A stretch of 11,317 bases of DNA from contig CAYNWK010000137.1 of the NCBI GenBank assembly GCA_964400875.1, positions 1 to 11,317 on the forward strand, read 5' to 3'. Below the pieces are notes generated by a model, which saw nothing but the letters and a program-made list of their open reading frames with translations, made no database searches and was not told where the DNA came from. The translations under genes were made by a program, and so were the position numbers. This DNA comes from CAYNWK01 sp964400875. Lineage in GTDB: Bacteria; Chloroflexota; Anaerolineae; Anaerolineales; UBA4823. This document shows, in pieces, positions 6,100 through 11,317 of the stretch (positions within the stretch are counted from its first letter, which is position 1; every line of letters starts with the position of its first letter).

Positions 6100-7800
6100 C
6101 TACAAGAAACGTACAAACAACCAGAGCAACGCCAGTCCAACCGTGATCAGCAGGGCTGGAAACCCTTTCTTCAAGAAATAACCGTAGCTGATCGTATGTC
6201 CGGCCCGTTCGGAAATGCCGGCTGTGACCATATTCGCCGATGCGCCGATCAAAGAGCCGTTCCCGCCCATGGCGGCGCCGATCGACAGGCAGTAGTAGAG
6301 CACCTTATTGCCCGCCCCCGGGATCGTTCCGCTCAGGAAGGCGATCACCGGCAGCATAGCCGCGGTGAAGGGTATATTGGCCACTACGGTGGACAGTATC
6401 GCGCTCAGCCAGGTGACGGCTACCATCGCCAGGATCAGATTTTCACCTACCAGGCGGCCGATCCACCCGGCGATCAAGCTGATCAGGCCAACTTCCTGGA
6501 CCGCACCGACGACGATGAACAAGGTGATGAAGAAGACCAGCGTAGTCCAGTCCACCGACTCGATCATCTCCTCGATATCCGGTCGGATCCATAATAACAA
6601 CACGGTCGCGCCCATCAAGGCAGTCACCGAAGGCAGCAGGTGGAAGTTTTCCCCGAAGATGAACAGGATCAACATCCCGGCCCCCACCCAACCGGCTTTG
6701 CGTAAGTTGTCCGGTTGGTCGATCTGGGCGCGTTCTTCCAATTTTTCCAGCAATACCGACGAGACCTCTCTGCCTTCGCGCAGCTCTCGCCGGTAAACCC
6801 ACTCGCTGTATAACACCAGGCCGACCAGCGCCAGCAGCACACCAGGCGTCAGGTTGACCAGGAAGTCGTTGAAGGAGATTTGTCCAAAAGAGCCGATCAG
6901 GATGTTCGTGGGGGTGCCCACCAGCGTGCTGATCCCGACTACGTTGGAAGCGAACACTTCCGGTATCAGCAGCGCTAGGGGGCTTAAACCCAACGCCATG
7001 GCGATCTGGATGGTTATCGGGGTCATCAACAACATCGTAGTTACGTTGTCCAGAAAAGCCGAGGCCAGGCCCGTTGCGATCATCAAAATCGGCACCAACA
7101 GCCAGGTCCTCCCCCCGGAGATGCGGTAAGCAAAGAAAGCCACCCACTGGAAAACGCCCGTACGCTCTACGGTGGCGATCACGATCATCATCCCCATGAT
7201 CAGGAAGATCACATTCCAATCCACGTACTCCAGGGCGCCTGTGAAATTGAAGATGAACAGCTCTTCCCACAAGGCGCTGCCCAGATAGCTCACCGCAAAT
7301 ACCAGCGAAGCGCCTACCAGCGCCGCCAGGGTGTTGTGAAGCCTGCCGGTAGCGATTAAGATCAGCATCAGTATAAAGATCACCGTTGCGATCCAAAAGG
7401 AAGCGTCGATACGGCGCTGCAGGACGGTGTCGGGCAGAACCAGCGTCTCGCCGGACCGCAAACTAGCGGCGTCGGAGGCGCTCAGTTCGATCTCGGTGTT
7501 CACGAAATGGGTCCGTTCGATAATCACGCTGAGCTGATCGGGGTGTGTCTCGGGCACAGCCAGCGTAAATTGACCGTTGGGTTGAGTCTCCGCTTCGGCC
7601 AACGCACCTTCGCTCTGCGGGGAGGAAAGCGTCACCACCGCCTCACTGACCGGTTGGCTCTGGCTATCCTGTAGCTTCCCGACGATTAACGGCCCTTGCG
7701 GTTCGTCTTGCGCCTCGACTGCAGCTGAAGGCCAGCTCAGCGCCAAAACCGCAACGAACACCAGCGCTCCTAGGATGTAATAAAAAACCTTCCGCTTCAC
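6100..7800 (-). CDS. Ion-transporter superfamily permease (ArsB/NhaD/P-protein type) with N-terminal extracytoplasmic domain
   Basis: A 566-residue polytopic membrane protein. Residues 1-30 form a signal-peptide-like segment ending AVEA. Residues about 35-128 resemble a carboxypeptidase-regulatory-like beta-sandwich (IVGKLQDSQSQPVSEAVVTL, then NGQFTLAVPE). About ten to twelve membrane segments follow from 133. Two half-repeats each carry the expected re-entrant motifs: FLDNVTTMLLMTPITI (250-265) with GTPTNILIG (295-303), and STVVANIPFTAAMLPV (470-485) with GSLIGASANM (515-524). These match the ArsB/P-protein/SLC13 group, which moves anions, dicarboxylates or Na+/H+. The substrate cannot be told, and no arsR or arsC is present. 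Translation starts at GTG, overlapping the stop of the preceding Usp gene (GTGA), behind a very G-rich ribosome site. The added N-terminal domain is unusual for the family and could serve for assembly or surface contact. Confidence 0.85.
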   Translation of the reverse strand: MKRKVFYYILGALVFVAVLALSWPSAAVEAQDEPQGPLIVGKLQDSQSQPVSEAVVTLSSPQSEGALAEAETQPNGQFTLAVPETHPDQLSVIIERTHFVNTEIELSASDAASLRSGETLVLPDTVLQRRIDASFWIATVIFILMLILIATGRLHNTLAALVGASLVFAVSYLGSALWEELFIFNFTGALEYVDWNVIFLIMGMMIVIATVERTGVFQWVAFFAYRISGGRTWLLVPILMIATGLASAFLDNVTTMLLMTPITIQIAMALGLSPLALLIPEVFASNVVGISTLVGTPTNILIGSFGQISFNDFLVNLTPGVLLALVGLVLYSEWVYRRELREGREVSSVLLEKLEERAQIDQPDNLRKAGWVGAGMLILFIFGENFHLLPSVTALMGATVLLLWIRPDIEEMIESVDWTTLVFFITLFIVVGAVQEVGLISLIAGWIGRLVGENLILAMVAVTWLSAILSTVVANIPFTAAMLPVIAFLSGTIPGAGNKVLYYCLSIGAAMGGNGSLIGASANMVTAGISERAGHTISYGYFLKKGFPALLITVGLALLWLFVRFL

Positions 7801-8240
7801 TCCTCCCCCCCCTCTGAAAAGACCACCTTAGCGCCGCTCTCCTCCGCGATGCGTTCGCTGAACTGCTGGATGCGCTGATGGGTAAAGACGTTCTCCTCGA
7901 CTTCAACCTGTGGGCGTCCGAGAACAACGTAATCGGCATCCTTTTCCCTGGAAAGGGTAATGATCTCTTCACCCACATTGCCCCGCCGGATCTCAGCCTC
8001 GGCGTTTACCCCGGCTGCAATCGCATTCTGTTGGGCAGAAAGCAAGATGAACTCGCCCATTTGCTCCAATTCCTTGGTAATGGTGTGCACCCGACTCTGG
8101 CTCGTCCGGGACAAAAAATCCAGGTTGACAACATACAGGAAGAAAATCGACAAGTCGTTTTCCTTCGCTAAAGCGATCGCTCGATCAATAGTAGGCTTAC
8201 TGTGTGGTCCCCCGCGCACAGCGCAAACGATTCCGGGCAT
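7797..8240 (-). CDS. Usp-fold (universal stress protein-like) protein, first copy
   Basis: A 147-residue soluble Usp-like protein and the first gene of the minus-strand train. It shows IVCAVRGGPHSKPTIDRAIALA (4-25), FFLYVVNLDFL (33-43), a MGEFILLSA helix (61-69), and VVLGRPQVE (105-113). As in its paralogue at 5556-6032, Arg9 stands where most Usp proteins have the ATP-contacting Asp, and no G-9x-G-S/T loop follows the last strand. It may therefore not bind ATP in the usual way. The frame is open to 8309, but the ATG at 8240 has an excellent AAAGGAGA about six bases upstream and begins exactly at the first core strand, so it is the start. The last codons contain an eight-base G run, and the stop overlaps the permease GTG. 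Such a coupled Usp-permease pair fits a cytosolic regulator of transport, as TeaD is for the TeaABC transporter; the analogy is inference. Confidence 0.85.
   Translation of the reverse strand: MPGIVCAVRGGPHSKPTIDRAIALAKENDLSIFFLYVVNLDFLSRTSQSRVHTITKELEQMGEFILLSAQQNAIAAGVNAEAEIRRGNVGEEIITLSREKDADYVVLGRPQVEVEENVFTHQRIQQFSERIAEESGAKVVFSEGGEE
7801..7813 (-). promoter_or_regulatory. G-rich ribosome binding site with an eight-base G run
   Basis: On the minus strand the end of the first Usp gene contains GGGGGGGG (7805-7812 in plus coordinates) followed by AGGA and then GTGA. The run serves as a strong Shine-Dalgarno region for the permease GTG at 7800 and is also codons of the Usp gene. Gaining one G in this run would put the Usp frame into the permease frame. 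Confidence 0.6.
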
Positions 8241-8325
8241 ATCGTCTCCTTTCCGTTGGTTCGCTTTTCTTGGGTAAGCTGGGCCTTGCGAGTCGTTCTT
8301 CTTGCTCACAGAACGAATGGCCTCC

Positions 8326-8352
8326 GGCAGCAGCGGAATATCGCTGCTTGCC
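8326..8352 (-). other. Hairpin in the probable 5' leader of the Usp-permease operon
   Basis: The arms GGCAGCAGCG (8326-8335) and CGCTGCTTGCC (8342-8352) pair over 10 bp with a single bulged base and a six-base loop. This lies in the roughly 240-base space between the divergent genes, in the leader predicted for the minus-strand operon. No T tract follows on either strand. A nearby perfect GACGC-G-GCGTC dyad lies at 8359-8369. The roles are unknown: RNA stability, a regulator site, or none. Confidence 0.4.
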
Positions 8353-8388
8353 GCTTCCGACGCGGCGTCTCTGCTAACTTAAGTATAA

Positions 8389-8413
8389 GGGATAATTCCG
8401 GGGATATTCTCCC
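8389..8413. promoter_or_regulatory. Imperfect dyad over the divergent promoter region (possible operator)
   Basis: GGGATAATTCC at 8389-8399 faces GGATATTCTCCC at 8402-8413 as an inverted repeat with one extra base in the right arm. It covers the -10 position of the candidate minus-strand promoter. Such placement suits a repressor site, but the symmetry is imperfect and no regulator gene is in the window. Confidence 0.3.
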
Positions 8414-8434
8414 ACATTGACTGCAACCTCTCAA
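8406..8434 (-). promoter_or_regulatory. Candidate sigma-70 promoter for the minus-strand operon
   Basis: Read on the minus strand, TTGAGA (8429-8434) and GAGAAT (8406-8411) are separated by 17 bases. The -35 matches consensus at five of six bases, the -10 at four of six. It would give a leader of about 155 bases before the Usp start at 8240. A better -10-like TATACT lies at 8382-8387 but has no matching -35, so the true start could differ. Confidence 0.35.
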
Positions 8435-8446
8435 AAACGATGCTTA

Positions 8447-8475
8447 TTGACAGCCGTTCCCCTCTCGGTTATAGT
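8447..8475 (+). promoter_or_regulatory. Near-consensus sigma-70 promoter for the lytic transglycosylase gene
   Basis: TTGACA at 8447-8452 (perfect -35) and TATAGT at 8470-8475 (one mismatch from TATAAT) are separated by exactly 17 bases. Transcription would begin about 6-8 bases after the -10, at or within two bases of the A of the ATG at 8483. No Shine-Dalgarno sequence lies before this ATG, consistent with a leaderless message. Confidence 0.75.
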
Positions 8476-8482
8476 CCCAGCC

Positions 8483-10909
8483 ATGGCAAGATTGAGAAAG
8501 TGTCTGCCCTTGTTGGGGCTGATCGCCCTCAGCCTGGCGTGTAATTTTCCAAGCCTGTTGGGCCAGGACCCACCAACCCCACTCCCAACGACTGCTGTGC
8601 CGTCGGAGACCCCGGCGCCCACGCCGACCGTCACCCCCACGCCAACCGCGACGCCTACCCCCTTGCCGGAGGCGCGCATAGACACGGGCGACCAGGCCTT
8701 GTTTCAAGGGGATTGGGAGGAAGCCCAGGCCGAGTTCGATTCGGTCATGGCAAACGAGGCCGACCCGGAGGATCACGCGGCTGCGCTGCTCGGACTGGGA
8801 CGCACATTCTATCTGGAAGGCAATTACGAAGAGGCCCAGGTGAGGCTGGAGCAGCTGATCGCCGCATTCCCGGATGCAGCTCAAATCGCACAGGCCTATT
8901 TTTTCCTGGGACAAATCTACTCCGCCGCCGAAAACTACCCGGCAGCAGCCGAAGCCTACCAACAATACCTGGAACTGCGCCCCGGCGTGATCGACAGCTA
9001 CGTGCAAGAGCTGCGCGGCGATGCCTTATCCGCCAGCGGTGACTACGAGGCGGCGATCGTTGCATACCAGGCGGCTGTGGGCGCGCCGCACGTCAGCCCC
9101 AACCTGATCACGGAGGTCAAGATCGCCCAGGCCTACGCTGCGCTGGAGGATTATCAGACGGCCATCGTCGGGTACCAGGACATCTATGACCGCACTGTCA
9201 ATGACATCACCCGGGCGCAGATGGATTACCAGATCGGCCAGGCCTACACCGAGCTGGGCGATCTGGAACAGGCATACGCTGCCTACCAGGACGCCGTAGA
9301 TAATTACCCGGGCTTTTACGAGACCTATCTATCGCTTGTGGCTCTGGTCGATGCCGGTATCCCGGTGGACGAATTCCAGCGCGGCCTGGTGGACTACTAC
9401 GCCGGTGAGTACAGCGTAGCCATTCAGGCTTTCGACCGCTACTTGCAGTCCGAACCCGAGGACCCGGGCAGGGCGGTGTATTTCAAGGGCTTAGCCACGC
9501 GCGCTTTAGGTGGGAATCTGGAGGCGATCGAAATTTGGGATGGGATGATCGAGAACTATTCCGATCACGATTTATGGGACGACGCCTGGGAGCAAAAGGC
9601 TATTACGCAGTGGTTCGACCTGGAGGAGTATCGCTTCGCCATCGACACCCTGGTGGAATTCGTCGAGACCGCCCCGGCGAATGCGCGCGCTGCTGAACTC
9701 TTATTTGAAGCCGGCGAAATCGCCGAGCGTTTTGATCTGCTGCCCAGGGCCGCGGCGCTTTGGGATCGTGTGGGGAGGGAATTCCCGCAATCCCAGCAGG
9801 CTTACCGGGCGCTCTTCCTGGCCGGTATCACCCGCTACCGGTTGAAAGAGTACGCTGCTGCCCACGAAACCTTCGAACGCGCCGAGATGGCCAGCCCCAA
9901 CCTGGAAGCCCGTTCGGCGGCGTTTTTCTGGCGCGGTAAGGCAGCTCAAGCGCTGAACGAGACGGATACCGCCCGCGGCCTGTGGGAGCAAGCTGCCTCC
10001 CTGGATGCGACCGGCTATTACAGCGAGCGCGCCAGGGATCTCCTCAGCGGCAATGAGCCCTTCAACCCTCCGCAGCAATATGACCTGGCATTCGACCTCG
10101 ACGCCGAGCGCCTGGAAGCGGAAGATTGGATGCGCACCGTCTTCGGTTTGCCCGACGACGTGGACCTTTCCGGCCCGGGCGATCTGTCAGGCGACCCGCG
10201 CGTAGTGCGCGGCAACGAGTTATGGGATCTGGGCCTTTACGAACAGGCTCGTGTCGAGTTCGAAGACTTGCGCGCAGAGGTTGCCGGCGACCCGGCCGAC
10301 ACCTTCCGCCTGGCTGGCTACCTGGTCGAGCTGGGCCTGTACCGCCCGGCGATCTTTGCCGCCCGCCAGGTGCTCACCCTCGCCGGGATGGATGACGCCG
10401 AATCGATGGCTGCGCCGATTTACTTCAATCACATCCGCTTTGGACCATATTACCGCGATCTGGTCATCCAGGCAGCCAAGGAATACGATTTCCACCCCCT
10501 GTTCTTGTTCAGCATTATCCGCCAGGAGAGCCTTTTCGAGGGTTTCGCCCTGTCCTCTGCTGGGGCCAACGGGCTGATGCAGATCATCCCCAGCACGGGT
10601 CAGGAGATCGCCAACAAACTGGATTGGCCGCCCGATTACACCACCGCAGACCTCACCCGACCGGTCGTCAGCATCCAGTTCGGCTCTCAATATCTGCGGA
10701 CGCAGCAATCTTACCTGCACAGCGGACTCTACCCGGCTCTGGCTGCGTACAACGGCGGACCGGGCAACGCGTTGGCCTGGATGGAATTAGCGCCCGACGA
10801 TCCGGACCTGTTCTTGGAAGTCATCCGCTTCGAGGAGACGCGCAACTACATCCGCAGCATCTACGAGATCTTCAACATCTACCGCCAGATTTACGATCGC
10901 ACGCCTTAG
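8483..10909 (+). CDS. Lytic transglycosylase lipoprotein with TPR-like repeats (Slt family)
   Basis: This exported enzyme should cleave the MurNAc-GlcNAc bond of peptidoglycan to leave a 1,6-anhydro end. The 808-residue protein has a lipoprotein-type signal (basic MARLRK, hydrophobic core, SLAC with Cys20), a Thr/Pro-rich linker (29-62), and a long array of TPR-like helical hairpins (about 66-630, with repeated GDYEAAI, LEDYQTAI, LGDLEQAY, YAAYQDAV blocks). The C-terminal goose-lysozyme-like SLT domain (about 650-800) shows RQESLF with catalytic Glu682, SSAGANGLMQI with GLMQ at 697-700, and AYNGGPG at 755-761. The helical part resembles the superhelical U domain of Slt70. A TTG at 8417 would lengthen the protein but lies before the promoter and destroys the signal peptide's position; the ATG at 8483 is chosen. 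It is probably co-transcribed with the VOC-fold gene, since no terminator is seen after the stop. Confidence 0.92.
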   Translation: MARLRKCLPLLGLIALSLACNFPSLLGQDPPTPLPTTAVPSETPAPTPTVTPTPTATPTPLPEARIDTGDQALFQGDWEEAQAEFDSVMANEADPEDHAAALLGLGRTFYLEGNYEEAQVRLEQLIAAFPDAAQIAQAYFFLGQIYSAAENYPAAAEAYQQYLELRPGVIDSYVQELRGDALSASGDYEAAIVAYQAAVGAPHVSPNLITEVKIAQAYAALEDYQTAIVGYQDIYDRTVNDITRAQMDYQIGQAYTELGDLEQAYAAYQDAVDNYPGFYETYLSLVALVDAGIPVDEFQRGLVDYYAGEYSVAIQAFDRYLQSEPEDPGRAVYFKGLATRALGGNLEAIEIWDGMIENYSDHDLWDDAWEQKAITQWFDLEEYRFAIDTLVEFVETAPANARAAELLFEAGEIAERFDLLPRAAALWDRVGREFPQSQQAYRALFLAGITRYRLKEYAAAHETFERAEMASPNLEARSAAFFWRGKAAQALNETDTARGLWEQAASLDATGYYSERARDLLSGNEPFNPPQQYDLAFDLDAERLEAEDWMRTVFGLPDDVDLSGPGDLSGDPRVVRGNELWDLGLYEQARVEFEDLRAEVAGDPADTFRLAGYLVELGLYRPAIFAARQVLTLAGMDDAESMAAPIYFNHIRFGPYYRDLVIQAAKEYDFHPLFLFSIIRQESLFEGFALSSAGANGLMQIIPSTGQEIANKLDWPPDYTTADLTRPVVSIQFGSQYLRTQQSYLHSGLYPALAAYNGGPGNALAWMELAPDDPDLFLEVIRFEETRNYIRSIYEIFNIYRQIYDRTP
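8567..8668 (+). repeat. Low-complexity Thr/Pro linker coding segment
   Basis: About 34 codons of the transglycosylase gene encode an irregular PT/TPTP repeat just after the lipidated Cys. The protein segment would hold the TPR and catalytic domains away from the membrane. Codons vary (ccg, ccc, acg, acc, act), so the repeat is maintained at protein level and is not a recent DNA tandem duplication. The composition is like the tail of the coiled-coil protein encoded at 3520-4554. Confidence 0.65.
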
Positions 10910-11003
10910 ATGGAGCGCCCGCCGCGAGGTTTGTCGAAGCGTTAAGCAGTTCGCCGGGGTGTTAGGCCATCTTTCCGGAAGAAACACGAAGGAGAGCAAT
11001 ACG

Positions 11004-11317
11004 ATGGAACCGCGTCTTGTCGTTGTCAGTCTAAAAGCCGGCGATATCCCCACAAGCGTACATTTTTACCGGGATGTGATCGGCCTTCGTTTGCTTCCCC
11101 ATCATGGGGCGCGTCCACACTTCGACCTGGGGGGGCAATATCTGGCCCTCGTCGCTTCCAAGCCTGACGGCGTCGAGGAGGCATACCAGGAACGATTCCC
11201 CCTGGTCGCGTTCGCGGTCGAGGATCTTGAGGCAGCGCTCGAACGAGTGCGCGCCCATCAGGTGCAGTTACCCTGGGGCATCGAAGAAGATGATCATTCT
11301 CGTTGGGCGATGTTTCA
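11004..11317 (+). CDS. VOC/glyoxalase-fold protein, truncated by the window edge
   Basis: An open frame of 104 codons runs off the right end. It starts at an ATG with AAGGAGA eight bases upstream, 94 bases after the transglycosylase stop. The visible protein shows the vicinal-oxygen-chelate pattern: a first strand VVVSLKAGD, then SVHFYRDVIGLRL (18-30), the strand pair HFDLGGQYLALVAS (39-52), and a second-module strand FPLVAFAVEDLEAALERVRAH (65-85). The first-strand metal-binding His of glyoxalase I is replaced (Ser9/Lys11), so an activity of that type is uncertain. The family also includes dioxygenases and antibiotic-binding proteins, and the substrate cannot be told from the part seen. Confidence 0.8.
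   Translation, partial: MEPRLVVVSLKAGDIPTSVHFYRDVIGLRLLPHHGARPHFDLGGQYLALVASKPDGVEEAYQERFPLVAFAVEDLEAALERVRAHQVQLPWGIEEDDHSRWAMF

Noticed and set aside
6443..7396. 317-codon minus-strand open frame inside the permease gene
   Set aside because: It overlaps the permease in another frame, is rich in Arg, Gly and Asp without domain features, and the permease frame has clear family motifs.
6100..7800. Dedicated arsenite efflux pump (arsB)
   Set aside because: The fold belongs to the same superfamily, but there is no arsR, arsC or arsA nearby and the motifs fit the P-protein/SLC13 side equally well.
8241..8309. Upstream in-frame start of the first Usp gene
   Set aside because: The extra 23 residues are not part of the Usp fold, whereas the ATG at 8240 has a strong AAAGGAGA and starts at the first core strand.
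8417..8482. TTG start giving a longer transglycosylase
   Set aside because: The segment contains the TTGACA/TATAGT promoter, has no ribosome site, and would put 22 residues before the lipoprotein signal.
10910..11003. Terminator between the transglycosylase and VOC genes
   Set aside because: Only a small TTCCGGAA palindrome is seen, with no GC-rich stem and no T tract.
11129..11135. Seven-base G run in the VOC-fold gene as a phase-variation site
   Set aside because: It encodes the ordinary Leu-Gly-Gly turn of the fold and has no special frame relation to a neighbouring gene.

Overview
The window looks like chromosomal DNA of a moderately GC-rich bacterium, most likely a Chloroflexota member (Anaerolineae-like). 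That placement is an inference. It rests on an adenosine kinase closely resembling the mycobacterial AdoK type, an archaeal/Thermotoga-like short S-adenosylhomocysteinase, a pair of Usp-fold proteins with an unusual CAVRGxP start, and surface proteins with Thr/Pro-rich tails or linkers. I see no insertion sequence, phage gene, CRISPR array, tRNA or rRNA.

Layout. Positions 1-133 hold two hairpins between the left-hand operon and whatever lies outside the window. From 8240 down to 134 runs one dense minus-strand gene train. In transcription order it is: a Usp-like protein; an ion-transporter-superfamily permease with an added extracytoplasmic domain; a second Usp-like protein; a membrane protein with a cytoplasmic helix-hairpin-helix domain and an outer coiled coil; a second membrane coiled-coil protein; mtnA; adoK; and ahcY. 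Several junctions overlap by 4 bases (GTGA, ATGA) or are separated by 6-16 bases, so translational coupling and co-transcription are likely. A divergent control region (8241-8482) separates this train from a plus-strand lytic transglycosylase lipoprotein (8483-10909), which is followed by a truncated VOC/glyoxalase-fold gene (11004 to the window edge).

How the genes fit together. AhcY, AdoK and MtnA recycle by-products of S-adenosylmethionine use. AhcY splits S-adenosylhomocysteine into homocysteine and adenosine, AdoK phosphorylates the adenosine to AMP, and MtnA isomerises methylthioribose-1-phosphate derived from methylthioadenosine. The five genes upstream are envelope, transport or stress related and have no obvious biochemical link to this salvage. 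The least explained part is the coupled pair of single-pass coiled-coil proteins, one carrying a predicted cytoplasmic nucleic-acid-binding HhH domain, next to the Usp-permease-Usp block.

The clearest regulatory signal is a near-consensus sigma-70 promoter (TTGACA, 17 bases, TATAGT). It ends only 7 bases before the transglycosylase ATG, which predicts a leaderless mRNA.
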